This document shows, piece after piece, positions 48,392 through 60,579 of a stretch of DNA of 64,000 nucleotides (position 1 is its first letter; each line of letters starts with the position of its first letter). The position numbers and the translations under genes were made by a program. Location of the stretch: positions 1 through 64,000 of the forward strand of contig JAMXSV010000024.1 in NCBI GenBank assembly GCA_027559495.1, in the 5' to 3' direction. Source of the DNA: Aurifilum marmelostoma. Lineage: Eukaryota; Ascomycota; Sordariomycetes; Diaporthales; Cryphonectriaceae. The notes beneath the pieces are model-generated. The model had not been told where the DNA came from, searched no databases, and saw only the letters and a list, made by a program, of their open reading frames with translations.

Positions 48392-51300
48392 ATGACCTCC
48401 GTGCCACCAAAGAGCATCAAGTTCGCCATAGGTATGTATGCGTCTCCAAAATCGCAGACCTTTTGGCGGCCTGCTACTTACGCCGATCTTAGATCGTGGT
48501 GGTACTTTCACAGATGTGTGGGCTTCAGTCCCAGGACAGAAAGACATTGTGTTGAAGCTCCTTTCGGTCGACCCAGACAACTACAATGACGCCCCTTCAG
48601 AGGGAATCCGACGAGTCCTAGAGACAGTCTCTAGGCAAAACATCAGCCGTCGCAGCCCAATACCTAAGGATCTCATCCATTCCATCCGTATGGGTACTAC
48701 AGTAGCAACAAATGGCAGGTTCCCAACGTCCATACGTTCTCTTTGTTGCGATCCGAGTCTAACTGAATGGTCTTCCCCAACAGCCCTACTCGAGAGAAAA
48801 GGGAGACGCCATGCTTTCTTAGTGAGCCAAGGTTTCGGTGATCTCATTGAGATTGGGCATCAATCAAGGCCAAAACTCTTCGAGCTAGGCATAAAAAAAC
48901 CAGAACTCCTTTACGAAGAGGTCGTCGAGATTTCAGAGCGAGTCACTGTGGAGTGCTTTGATGAGGACGTGACGAACTCCCGTCCAGCCCCAAAAGAGTC
49001 CCCTGGTCTTTTTGTGAAGGGTATTACTGGAGACATACTGCGCATCGTACGGCCTCTGGACGAAGAGGAAGTCAACAGGAAGCTACTAGACTTGAAGGCT
49101 AAGGGCATTGATACTCTGGCAGTCTGTCTCGTACACTCGTACCTCTATCCCAAGCACGAGGAAAGGATTGCCGAGATCGCCATGGAAATTGGCTTCAATC
49201 ACGTTTCAATCTCGTCTGAAGTCGGCGCTAACATGATCAAGATGATATCCCGCGGAAGCTCGGCTTCTGCAGATGCCTACTTGACCCCGGAGATCGTCCA
49301 GTATGTCAACGGCTTTGCCCGAGGGTTCGACGGCGGCAATCTCGACGGAATCTCCTGCGAATTTATGCAGAGCGATGGCGGACTTGTCAGTCACAAGAGC
49401 TTCAGTGGTCTGCGAGGCATTCTGAGTGGCCCTGCCGGTAAGTGCTAGCTGCCTCCAAGATCTTCAGTTCGGAAATTCTCGTTGCTGATGTATAAAACTC
49501 TCCAGGTGGTGTTGTGGGGCATGCCCGAACCTCTTATGATGGCCAATCCCCTGTTGTTGGTTTTGATATGGGCGGTACATCGACAGACGTCAGTCGGTAC
49601 GGTGGATCTTTTGAGCACGTCTTCGAGACTGTAACGGCTGGTGTATCGATTCAGAGTCCGCAACTGGATATCAACACCGTTGCTGCTGGTGGCGGGAGCA
49701 TGCTGTTCTGGGAAAATGGGATGTTCAAGGTTGGCCCAGAGGTGTGTTTGGTCGTTTAACTTTGAGGTCCGGATGTCCCAATCATGGAATGATATAGCCG
49801 CTGACAATTGGTATTACAGAGTGCTGGAGCGCATCCAGGCCCTGCCTCGTATCGCAAAGAGGGCCCACTCACCGTCACGGACGCCAATCTCTTGTCAGTT
49901 AAGATTCTTGTTTCCTTAAGGCATGACCTGTGACTGACACCTATCACTCAATAGTCTGGGGAGACTAATTCCTAATTTCTTCCCATCCATCTTTGGCCCC
50001 GATGAAAACCTCCCCCTCGATACAAAGATTGTGGCAGAGAAATTCCAGGCAATAACGGCTCAGATCAATGCCGATACAGGCAGATCAATGACACCAGAAG
50101 AAGTCGCCTATGGCTTTGTCGATGTCGCAAACGAGTCCATGTGCCGCCCAATTCGCGCCCTGACCGAGGCCCGAGGATTCGAGACTGCCCAGCATAATCT
50201 GGCCACCTTTGGTGGGGCGGGCGGACAACACGCCTGTGAGATTGCGGCCAAATTAGGTATTCGCCGTGTTGTCATCCATAAATACTCAAGCATATTGTCG
50301 GCATATGGCATGGCTCTTGCTGAGGTCGTACAGGAAACAAGGGAACCGAGTTCCGAGACTCTTGCAGAGGACGCCTTGACTCGATTGGAAAACAAGTTTG
50401 ATGTCCTCAGGCAGAGGGCATCTGAAGGCCTGCTTGCTCAAGGCATCCCCTCCTCATCTATTGTGCATGAAGACTACTTGAATCTGCGCTATCATGGGAC
50501 CGACACCAACTTCATGATCCTACGCCCCTCAGATGGCGATTGGCTATCTGCTCTCGAGAGGGAGCATTATCGGGAACTATCCTTTACTTTTCCCCGATCG
50601 AGGAAAGTTTTGGTTGACGACGTCCGTGTCCGTGGGGTTGGCAAGAGTGGGGAGATCACCAAAGACAATGACACCTTGGTACAGGAGCTTAAGGAACTCA
50701 ACTTCGAAGCTCAAGTCAAGGCTTTCGAGATGATGGTAAACATGCTCCTCGCATCAGAATACGTGTAGATATCGAGACCACTGACATAACGACAGGGAGA
50801 AGTCTACTTCGCAAATAGCGGACGTCAGCAGACCAAAGTCTTTCGACTCGATAGCCTCAGACCAGGAACAATGGTCTCTGGCCCTGCCATCATCATCGAT
50901 AACACACAAACCATCATCGTCGTACCCGGAGCGGAAGCCAAGGTCCTTACATCGCATGTGGTCATCGATTTATCACAAGAGGCATCCCAAGAAGAGTCTA
51001 ACAACGGCGAGCTTGTCGTTGACCCGATCAAGCTCAGTATCTTTGGACACAGATTCATGGGGATAGCCGAGGAGATGGGAAGAACGCTTCAAAAGACCAG
51101 CATCTCGCTGAATATCAAGGAGCGTTTGGACTTTTCTTGTGCCATCTTCAGTCCAGATGGCGAGCTCGTGGCCAACGCACCTCATGTACCCGTCCACCTC
51201 GGAAGCATGAGCTACGCAGTCAAATATCAACATCAACTACACCGTGGGAAGCTGCGGCCAGGTGACGTACTCGTCTCGAACCATCCAGAGGCCGGTGGAA

Positions 51301-52911
51301 CTCATCTGCCTGGTACTTTCCCCCATCCCTTGCCTGATTCTTGTAAGGTGTCACTATGCATTCTAACATGCTCTTGTGGTAGACATAACCGTGATCACAC
51401 CCGTCTTTGATGAGGAAAGCAAGAAGATTTGCTTCTATACTGCTTCAAGAGGCCACCATCTCAATATTGGAGGATACAGAGGCAATTCCATGCCACCGTG
51501 AGTTCTCAAAACGTAGGGCCCACTTCATGGTTTTGATGCATCGGCTGATCAAAACTTCATGACTAGGGACTCTGTTGAATTGTGGCAAGAAGGCGCCGCA
51601 ATCAAGTCTTTCTTTCTCGTGCGAGACGGTCACTTTGATGAAGAGGGCATTATCGCAATTCTCCTCGAGCCAGGCAAGTTTCCTGGCTGCAGTGGCTCCA
51701 GAAACCTGGGCGACAACTTGTCGGACCTGAAGGCCCAGGTCGCTGCGAACACCAAGGGCAGTACCTTGATCAAGGCCCTTATGAACGAGTACAGCAGGCC
51801 AGTCGTTCATTTCTATATGAAGAAAATCCAAGAGAATGCCGAGGTGGCTGTTCGGGCGTACCTCAAGTCGGCGTACCGTCGGTTCGGAACTAAACCCCTG
51901 ACAGCGACAGACTATCTGGACAACGGCTCGATGATGAAAGTTTCCATATCGATTGATGAGACTGGTTTCGCAACACTTGACTTTAGTGGCACCGCCTGTG
52001 AGATGCTATCCAACATGAACGCGCCGCCTGCAATTACCTACTCAGCCCTCATCTACACACTGCGCCTTCTGATCGGCTCGGACATTCCCTTGAACCAAGG
52101 ATGCCTGGCGCCGACCAAAGTTATCCTCCCCAAGAACACATTCCTCAATCCTTCGGCCAAGGCTGCCGTCTGCTGCGGCAATACTCTCACCTCGCAACGA
52201 CTTGTGGACCTCCTCCTCAAGGCGTTCCGTGCCGCCGCTGCTTCTCAGGGGTGTATGAACTGCTTTGGCTTCTTCGGTAACTGTCTGGAGCCGGGCACCG
52301 CAGAGGATGACGAGTCGAACCAGCAAGATGACAGCGGTGGATTCGGTTTCGGCTACGGCGAGACCATCTGCGGTGGCGAGGGAGCGGGACCCACGTGGCA
52401 CGGCGCGTCGGGAGTACAGGTACACATGACAAATACGAGGACCACAGACGTCGAAATAATCGAGAAGCGCTACCCTGTCCTGCTACGAGAGTTCTCCATC
52501 CGCAGGGGCAGTGGGGGACGAGGCGAGTTCAATGGTGGATGTGGCGTGACCCGGGACTGGGAATGTCGCTACCCGCTGACATTTGGGATCATCACCGAAA
52601 GAAGAGTCCACCAGCCCTTTGGAATGTTTGGCGGAGAGGCTGGGCAAAGCGGTGCGAACTATTGGGTGCAAAAGCTAGAGAATGGCGCCGAGAGGTGGGT
52701 CAGCATTGGTTCTAGGGGCCAAATCAATATGAAGACTGGTGACCGTTGTGTGATTCAAACACCAGGAGGAGGTGGTTGGGGTCGACCACTAGATGAGGCA
52801 GAAAGCGGAGCTGTGATGCAAGCCAAAAATGGGGCGCCGAAAGTTGCAGCATACCCGCGTGCAACAGGTAGCTTTCATAACTTCTCTGCTGCTCAGCAGG
52901 CGTCCTCATAG
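48392..52911 (+). CDS. 5-oxoprolinase (ATP-hydrolysing), HyuA-HyuB fusion
   Basis: A protein of roughly 1,290 residues, the usual eukaryotic 5-oxoprolinase size. Exon 1 is MTSVPPKSIKFAI; exon 2 opens DRGGTFTDVWA. The HyuA half has IRMGTTVATN/ALLERKG, GFGDLIEIGHQSRPKLFELGI, LSGPAGGVVGHA and GFDMGGTSTDVSRYGG (second ASKHA phosphate motif). The HyuB half has FGHRFMGIAEEMGRTLQKTSIS, NIKERLDFSCAIFSPDGELVA, DVLVSNHPEAGGTHLPDIT and PGGGGWGRP. Many short introns keep frame, including an apparent GC-AG intron at 48,715-48,783 and one after FEMM (about 50,735-50,796). The enzyme opens the lactam of 5-oxo-L-proline to glutamate with ATP in the cytosol. It may be part of glutathione turnover, or here of catabolism with the divergent permease. 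A related lactam substrate cannot be excluded. Confidence 0.9.
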
Positions 52912-53232
52912 CCATGCCTTGAGGGCCGATACAACTTCATAAACTTGGCTGCATCAAATTGACCTATCTCTCAAACTTTACTGTCCCCATATCCACTATT
53001 TTTTTTTAAATAAAGCTCTGTATGTTGCCTGACCTCTTTCCTAGCTCTTTTCCCCTCTTGGGAGCTTCCTGAGAAATTCAGCAATCTCGCACCATTCTAC
53101 CGGGCTGTTCCTGGCTTTCTTCTTGCACCTTCATTCTCGTGCAGGACGCCTTCTTTTCTCTCTAATTCTTTCTTCCGCGCATCTTGCACGCTGGCTGAGG
53201 TGACCGGGCATACAAAGTTAACTGAGGTGTGG

Positions 53233-54507
53233 TTATGACGACTTCCAACCATCGGGTTTCAATACTCTCTCGTTTCTATTTGAGACCTCTCCACCGAACC
53301 TGGTCTTTCCAGGAGCCCAAGTCAACTTACCCAGCACAGCATACTTATTGGCTCCACCTGCCGCAGGAATATTGTTTGCTATGCCACGCTTGCATGTGAA
53401 TGCAAGAGTCGCGAACTTGATGGCTTCTTTATACGGTGCAGGCAGACCATAGGCATCAGAGAGCTCTAGCTTCAAGCCTTGCTTTCCTAAAAGCTCTGAC
53501 AGGAACTTCATGATAGTCAGGTTTCGTACTCCGCCGCCGGATGCGATAACTCGTCGGACAGGCGTGCGAGGCAGGACAAAATCAGTGAGAGCACGCGTGA
53601 TGGAAAGTGCAGTGAACATGCTCAGAGTGGCCAGCAGATCCTCGCTCGAGGCATCGGCATACTGCTCCATGATTTTATCTGCATACCCAGCGCCAAAATC
53701 CAGACGCCAGGCCGAGCGTGGTGGCTTTCGCGCAAAGAACTCGTGCTGCTGCAGCTGATACAAGAGCGGCTGAATGATCTCGCCCACAGCAGCCAGCTCG
53801 CCATCTCTATCGTAGGATTGGCCGGTGCGCGCCTTGACCACGTGGTCGATCATAACATTACCTGGCCCAGTGTCAAAAGCCATCATCTTGGAGCGGTCGG
53901 CGTCGGCCAGCTGCAGGTTTGCGATGCCTCCAATGTTGAGGGTGACAGTGGGGCCGTCGTTGCGGAAGGACACAAAGTCTAGATACTGCATGAGTGGTGC
54001 CGCGTTGCCACCCAGGGCATGCTCCAGAGGCCGGAACTGCGTCACAGTGTCGATGTCGGTCAAGGCGGCAACAACGCCAGACTCGACAATGAAGAGGCCA
54101 CAAGGATAGCCGCCCTGAAGCCACATGTCGACAAGGCTCTTGCTGCCACTGCTGAGGAAGTGGATCTCCTTCTGGCGGTCCGGAGGCTCCTGGTACACGG
54201 TCTGGCCATCGTAACCAACGACATCGATGTCGTCTGGTCTTAAACCCGTCCGCGCAAGTAATGTGTTGACTGCTTCAGCATAGACTGCGCCGGCGGCATA
54301 GTTCAGGCGTGTCATCTCAAAAATCGTAATGTCGTTGTTAAACGCGCGCAGTATGAACGGCTGGAGTTTTTCGGGCCAGTCGACCGTCAGCGCTTCGATA
54401 TATTTGGGCCGGGTTGGATGTCCATCCTCAGCGAGGTCAATGGTGCAGAGGACTGCATCCACGCCATCAAAGGACGAGCCGCTGTTTAATCCGATGATGT
54501 ACGGCAT
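53233..54507 (-). CDS. Anhydro-N-acetylmuramic acid kinase-like protein
   Basis: Intronless, 424 residues, start MPYIIGLNSGSSFDGVDAVL. The ASKHA/AnmK motifs appear in order: GLNSGSSFDGVD (6-17; bacteria have GxMSGTSxDGxD), VVGYDGQTV (97-104), FRPLEHALGGNAAPL (158-172), LNIGGIAN (190-197), FDTGPGNVMIDH (211-222), ASGGGVRN and EAIKFATLA near the end. Bacterial AnmK phosphorylates 1,6-anhydro-MurNAc while opening the anhydro ring, as part of murein recycling. In the FR..D.A.GG.GAPL motif the Asp taken as general base is Glu162 here, and QG is NA. So activity may be kept, altered or lost. It is convergent with the oxoprolinase gene, 0.3 kb apart. The lack of introns among intron-rich neighbours fits an origin by bacterial transfer, but is not proof. 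Confidence 0.85.
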   Translation of the reverse strand: MPYIIGLNSGSSFDGVDAVLCTIDLAEDGHPTRPKYIEALTVDWPEKLQPFILRAFNNDITIFEMTRLNYAAGAVYAEAVNTLLARTGLRPDDIDVVGYDGQTVYQEPPDRQKEIHFLSSGSKSLVDMWLQGGYPCGLFIVESGVVAALTDIDTVTQFRPLEHALGGNAAPLMQYLDFVSFRNDGPTVTLNIGGIANLQLADADRSKMMAFDTGPGNVMIDHVVKARTGQSYDRDGELAAVGEIIQPLLYQLQQHEFFARKPPRSAWRLDFGAGYADKIMEQYADASSEDLLATLSMFTALSITRALTDFVLPRTPVRRVIASGGGVRNLTIMKFLSELLGKQGLKLELSDAYGLPAPYKEAIKFATLAFTCKRGIANNIPAAGGANKYAVLGKLTWAPGKTRFGGEVSNRNERVLKPDGWKSS

Positions 54508-57409
54508 TTTGTGTGACCACCATAAGTTGTTGTTCCCTGGTGACAATATTCAACCTGGTGAATCTATCGGCAATAATGGCAACAGTCAACGGCTAGACAC
54601 AGCGGAGTAGTGAGCAGGCTTTGTGGGAAGGAAACCTTGAGCCTTCGGCCGAGGGAATCTTATTCTATCATCTGTGATGAACGGCCATGGCCGGGACTCC
54701 CCGCAGGGATGGGGTGTCAATATTGCGGGGCGGGGATTGCGCTGTCACGAGTCTTGGTCCTGAAGATCAGTGAGGAGTCGTCTTGGCCGGATCCTGCTTC
54801 GGATGCACGCCCAGCGCAGCACCGCTTCATTTGCGTCCTGCTACACTGTATTTGCACAATGGTAAGTTCTCGAGCGCAGTTGTAGAGAGCATCAAATGGT
54901 GGAGTGGTATAAGTGGGTCTTTCCCATTACTCCATATACATAGTAAATACCGTGTACGTCTCAACAAGTTGACCATCTGCCTTTGATCGGAAAGCAGACT
55001 CCCTGTAGAGAATAACGGCGAGATGGGGCGACGGCGGTCAGATCGGGCCCTCAGACGACCGACATGTCGAACCCCTTCGCCAAACAATGCCAGACACTTT
55101 TTCAAACATTCTAATTAATTTGACCTTTCATCTAGCAAGGATCCGTGGCACAACTCGCAAAATCCGTCGTACCGACAATCACGACGGTTTCGGCCGCTCT
55201 GACTCCGGCTCTGAAGGCGCCCGACGTGTTTTATCCATAAGTGTGAACTCAATCAAGGTTGGAGATCGCTGGTATTCAAGCGGCGCAGCGCTTTGTATAT
55301 GGCCACCACTGTCATTATATGACATCTATTACTTCTGTGCACCTAAGGCGTCACATGGCTTTTAGGGTGGGGCAAGGCTTATTGTCCTTGTCACACTCAT
55401 GGTGCACACATAATCGCCCAGGGTACTCAGACCTTGTCTGCAATGTGGCCTTGCACTATTCTTACCACCCTTAGCAACCCAATGCAACTACGTGCGCAGA
55501 TACGCACCGTCTCAGCAGCCTGGAAAGACAGCACAAAACGTGTCGATGATCATCTCGTGGTCGCTTGGGAGAGTCTTACAGCCTACTTCTCCTTCCCTTA
55601 ATCATGGTGTATTGAAGTCAGTCTCTACAAGTACGACCGCTACTACAAAGTTGTGAGGATATCATCTATACTGCGGCCAATGAGGCCACCCCAACCAACT
55701 ACTTTATCGCCATAAAACGCAACCTATGATTACACCATCGCGTGTCACCGAGTGGTATCTGATAAGGAAACTGGACGAGGTTAGATGCGGAGTAAATATG
55801 AGCCTTCAGCTATCATCCTATGTCAGGATGAACCTTGGAATTTGTATTCTCTTCCCAGCTTTTCGAGATGTTCCAGATCGCCCTATCCTGGTTCTCTATA
55901 GGCATGTAAAACATCCTGCTTTCTAATTGTTGAGCACCGTCAGTTATAGCTTGATTACCTAGCTCTGCTCTACCAGCGCAGGTTCAGTCAGCGGTTATCA
56001 TAGAGAGACTGACACTGAGCAGTTGCATCTGGGAGGACAGCATTCTCGCACCGCAAATGGGGGGTCCACTTCTTACCGAAATCATTTGGAAGCTTCTATG
56101 CAGAAATACAGGATAACCCAGTGCACAACGCACAAGCAATTGTTTTTGCGATAGTTATAGGCCCTTAGTTCGCTCAAAGCGCATAGCATTCATTCCCCTA
56201 AACTATATTGGATTCAGCGCGAACTCTTTCTTGGCACCTGCACACTAAGTAACGACCCTAGACGTCTTCGAAGGTCGTAAGTTCCAAAGGGTTTTTAAAA
56301 TAAATATATGTACTAGATATCAGATTAGCCGTCTGCGAAAAGACAGAGAGTTCCCATCTGTTAAAGAAGTTGCAATTTTATTTTGCTACTTCTTACTGAA
56401 ATTGAGGGGGGGTATAGAGAAATATAGAGTAGTCTAGTGCATAATGCACGGGCAATTGCTTTGGGTAAAGTATCTCTGACGCAGTTGCGGCGTGGCACGA
56501 TTTGCTGTGCTCCGTATCGTTCACCGACGATGCGCCCCTTTGAAAGCCTTTTTTTTTTTTTTTTCCCCTTTGTGCACGATTTAGGCTGATCGAGGTCCGG
56601 TAGGCATTCTGACGAACTCTGTATATTTTGTGTTTACAAGAGGGTAGATTCGTTACGGATCACACCAAACGGCAGTAACTACCGCTCTGCCGCTGTTCTC
56701 ACTCATGGTCAGCCCCACAGCCTGGCCAGGGGTAATACTACCCGACCTGGTACCACTGTAATTGCCATTTGCAGTTCCCTGGGAGCTTGCGCGCTTCTGT
56801 GTTTAACCCCTGCCGTGGTCAACGGATGAACTCGAGCCAGATTAGGCAGGACCAAATGGGTGTTGATGAGGCAGGATGATGCAGCAGGGTATGTGGGTCG
56901 AAAGCTGACAGCGACCGGCCCAACAGAGGCAAAATCGGCCGTTCCACTGCTGCAGGCTATCTGACGCCCAGGCGTCATATATTGATGCATATAGACGGCT
57001 GACCGGGCCAGACCAGGAAATCCCGTTACTTAAGGGTTACTTTGGACAAACCTGAGGTCGGGTCAAGATTGATTTGCTTGCTGTGGTAAAGGGCAAAATG
57101 CGCTGAGGACTGGCATAGGATTTTCTCAAGATGTAATGTACCTCGTAACTTCGAGGCATCAAGGTTGCACTTCATGTGATAAACTTCGATAAACTTGATC
57201 TCTCTGCCCCATCTCGTGTGATGACCGGGGTTTCTGCTCTGGGCGCTTTCCCAGCTCCTCTCCACAGGCATTAGCATCGACAGACACCACCACGCTAGGT
57301 CTTGGATACAAGAGGATGGCTTGCCCTTCTGGCTCCCTGATTTCTGACCCTCTTGTCCGACTGTAGGCCACAAAGAGCACCGCCCCAATTCTCTGCCCTG
57401 CCATACAAG
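54508..57409. other. Gene-free stretch, 2.9 kb
   Basis: No supported gene. A poly-T tract of about 18 lies near 56,549-56,566. Frames at 55,087-55,365 and 55,259-55,474 have no family resemblance. The right end contains the sedolisin promoter. I see no RNA gene or repeat. Confidence 0.45.
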
Positions 57410-59798
57410 ATGTTGCTTCGAAATTTGAGCTCCATCCTCGCGGGTGGTCTTGCCGTTGTCTACGCCAGTCCGCTCTCTCATTCCGTTCACGATGTGCCCA
57501 GCCGACAAGATGCGGTCGTCAGGCGGGACGTTCCAGGTTCCCATGCCTTGCATGAACGCCAATTGCCTCAATGGGAGCGAAAGTGGAAGCGAGGTGCCAA
57601 GGTATCACGGGACACCCGCCTGCCCATGCGTGTTGGGCTGAAGCAGAGTAATCTCGACCAGGGCGCTCTGATGCTTCGGGAGCAGTAGGTCACTTTCGAA
57701 CGTATAGCCAAGCCGTCTTGACCAGCCGAATACCTACTCACTTACACTCTTTGATAGATCAAACCCGGCGTCACCACGCTTTGGCAGACACTTGTCTGCA
57801 CATGAGGTCATCGATATGTTTGCACCATCTGAGACTAGCATCGCTGCAGTAGGTGACCCCCTAATGTGACGAGGGTTGATCGATAGACCAAGAACGACCC
57901 CGCTAAGATTATCTAGGTGACTAACTGGCTCACCTCGAGTGGCATCTCAGCCGACAGGCTGTCTCTCTCGGACAATAAGCAGTGGATCCAGTTTGATGCT
58001 CAAGCCCACGAGGTCGAGAATATTCTCTTTGCCGACTTTTACGTCTTCACCGACATCACCACAGGGACTAAAAACGTTGCTGTGGATGAATACCACTTGC
58101 CAAAGGACGTCCAAGAACACATTGACTATATCACACCCGGCATCAGGATGCGGCCTGACCCCCGTAAGCTGAAGGAGAAGCACAAAGGGCAGCAGCCCGA
58201 GACCTCTGTAATGAAGCGAAGTTTCAAACCGACTGTCTTCCAGATGGATGAAAGGCCTTCCGCGCAGATTCCCAACTTCACCAAGGCGCTTCTGACTCCT
58301 GAGAACTGCGACACACTTGTGACGACCGACTGCATCAGGGCACAATACGGCATCCCCATCAACACCCTTGCGGCACCTGGGAACGAGCTGGGTATTTTTG
58401 AGTCACTAAATGATCATTATGGCAAATATGACCTGGACGTCTTCTTCAGCACTCTCCACCCATATATTCCAAACGGCACCTACCCCAGGGAGGAGCTGAT
58501 CGATGGGGCTGTCGGCTCCGCCGAGGCCGTGGGTCTTTCGGAGAAGGCTACCGGCGTGGAGTCTGACCTCGACTTCCAATCGGCGTGGCCTTTGATCTGG
58601 CCTCAGGGCACTGTGTTGTTCCAGACGCACGACCAATACTATGAGATCAACCAAACTTCTCAGACGTCCCCGTATCTCGGCTTATATAACGCTTTCTATG
58701 ATGCTCTTGATGGGAGCTACTGCACCTACAGCGCTTATGGCGAGACAGGCGATTGCACCGACGCGGAGTGCTTGGACCCAGCGTATCCCAATCCCAATCC
58801 TGGCGGCTACAAAGGCCAGCTGCAGTGTGGAGTCTACGAGCCGACCAATGTGATCTCCATCTCCTATACCGGGGGTGAAGGCGACCTACCAGCATATTAT
58901 CTGAAGCGGCGGTGCAACGAGATCATGAAGCTTGGTCTACAAGGCACCACCGTTGTTATATGTTCTGGAGACTATGGTGTAGGCTCCATCCCTGGAGGTT
59001 CTAGCCACGCCTCTGGCTGTGCAGGACCAGATAGCACAGTTTTCTACCCCAACGGGGAGGTGACATGCCCCTATGTCCTCGCCGTCGGAAGCACCCAGTT
59101 CGAGTTCCCAAACAACAACACCAAAGCCAAACCCATCGAGGTAGCCACTACTCATTTACCTTCTGGTGGTGGTTTCTCAAACTACTTTGAGGCCCCATCG
59201 TGGCAAAAAAGTGCCATCGAGGCCTATTTCGACGAAGTTTCGCTGAACTTCACCGGTTATGAAGACGCGGGTACCAATTTCAGTGATGTGGGCAATGGTG
59301 TTTATCACATTGGCGGTAGAGGATACCCAGACGTCAGTGCTATCGGTGCTGACTATGTGACCTTCACACAAGGAAAATGGAGAACTATCTCGGGTACCAG
59401 CCTGGCGACGCCCGTCTGGGCCTCAGTCCTCACCCTGGTGAATGAGCACCGCCTCGCAGCCAACAAGACCACGATTGGATTTGTCAATGAAATTTTGGTC
59501 AGGATCTCATTTTCTTTTACCGCCACCCCGCTAATAAATCCGTCACTACCACGCCGAGTACATTGTGGCACAAATACTGATTCCTACATAGTATTCCCAC
59601 CCTGAGGTTTTCTACGATGTCACTACAGGTAGTAATCCTAACTGCGGTTCGACTGGCTTTCTCGCATCTACAGGATGGGATCCTGTCAGTGGACTTGGGT
59701 AAGTCTCGTGGAGCCCTAAAATCAGTCAAATATAGTTACTGACATGGTTCAGCACACCAAACTTTCCCAAGCTCCTCGACTTGTTGTTAATTCTGTAG
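57410..59798 (+). CDS. Sedolisin (S53) tripeptidyl-peptidase, secreted
   Basis: Five exons (57410-57684, 57758-57848, 57917-59497, 59592-59698 and 59753-59798) encode 699 residues. The signal peptide is MLLRNLSSILAGGLAVVYASP. The activation propeptide shows LPMRVGLKQSNLDQG, SNPASPRFGRHLSAHEV and VTNWLTSSGI. In the mature enzyme GVESDLDFQ (near 335) carries the Glu and Asp of the Ser-Glu-Asp triad, SGDYGVGS the oxyanion Asp, and ISGTSLATPVWA (near 615) the Ser. YPDVSAIG and the C-terminal FYDVTTGSNPNCGSTGFLASTGWDPVSGLGTPNF form the calcium-binding end. The last exon is only 46 nt, ending LLDLLLIL. It cleaves tripeptides or longer from extracellular protein at acidic pH. All key residues are present. 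Confidence 0.93.
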
Positions 59799-60579
59799 AG
59801 TGGAGAACTTAACAAACATTCTCATATGCACGTAGCAATGTCTCACAATGATGCATCCTTCGTAGCTTTGCAAATACATAGCCGGTGGCCGTAATGTTCA
59901 AGGTTGCTCTTGATCCTGCTTGGTCTTGACTACATCACCCTGGGGCAATTTTCTTATATGATGCTATGTGCACCTCCATCATCTTCCATGATACGCAAAA
60001 GGCAATTGACAAATTGTTTAGATTTCTACCTAACCATCTTTTGAACGGTATTGGACGAGAGTAAAAATGGTGGCAGACGCATGTGTCTTTCCTACACGCT
60101 ACTGGGAAGCAGTCATTGGTGCATCACGGACGAAAATACCCGAGAATTGGGGCTTTCTTATTCTTCATGAGCTCACTTTTGTCGGACTCTCGTCGGACGG
60201 CTGTGTTTGTCATGCTGATGGCGCTGTGTTGTATATGAATGCAGTAGTCGGATCGGAACGGCATTCCAGGTCGGATCCTTCGTGCCTTCTTGACGAATGA
60301 CGGCCGACGCAAGACTCCGATTCTATCAATAGATGTGGCTGAGGCGCAGAGCTGATGGCCGGATCCCCGCAAAATAATACGCTCAGGTTACCCACAAATT
60401 TGCCTAGTTCACGCTGGATTCATTCTATATATTTTCATGTTGCCATGAGTCTCGGCGTCTTCGAATTGCAAGTATACCTACTATTTAGCAAGCAATTTAC
60501 GGCCACACCCCTACTTCATTTTTCTGCGTACCCAAGACTCATCGCTTGAAGATCTCCCAAAGCCTTGGCCCTCAAACTC

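Noticed and set aside
55087..55474. Overlapping frames of 71-92 codons in the 54.5-57.4 kb gap
   Set aside because: They share DNA in different frames, have no recognisable domain and lie in low-information sequence.
57026..57571. 181-codon minus-strand frame over the sedolisin start
   Set aside because: It overlaps the sedolisin signal peptide and propeptide antisense and has no family resemblance.
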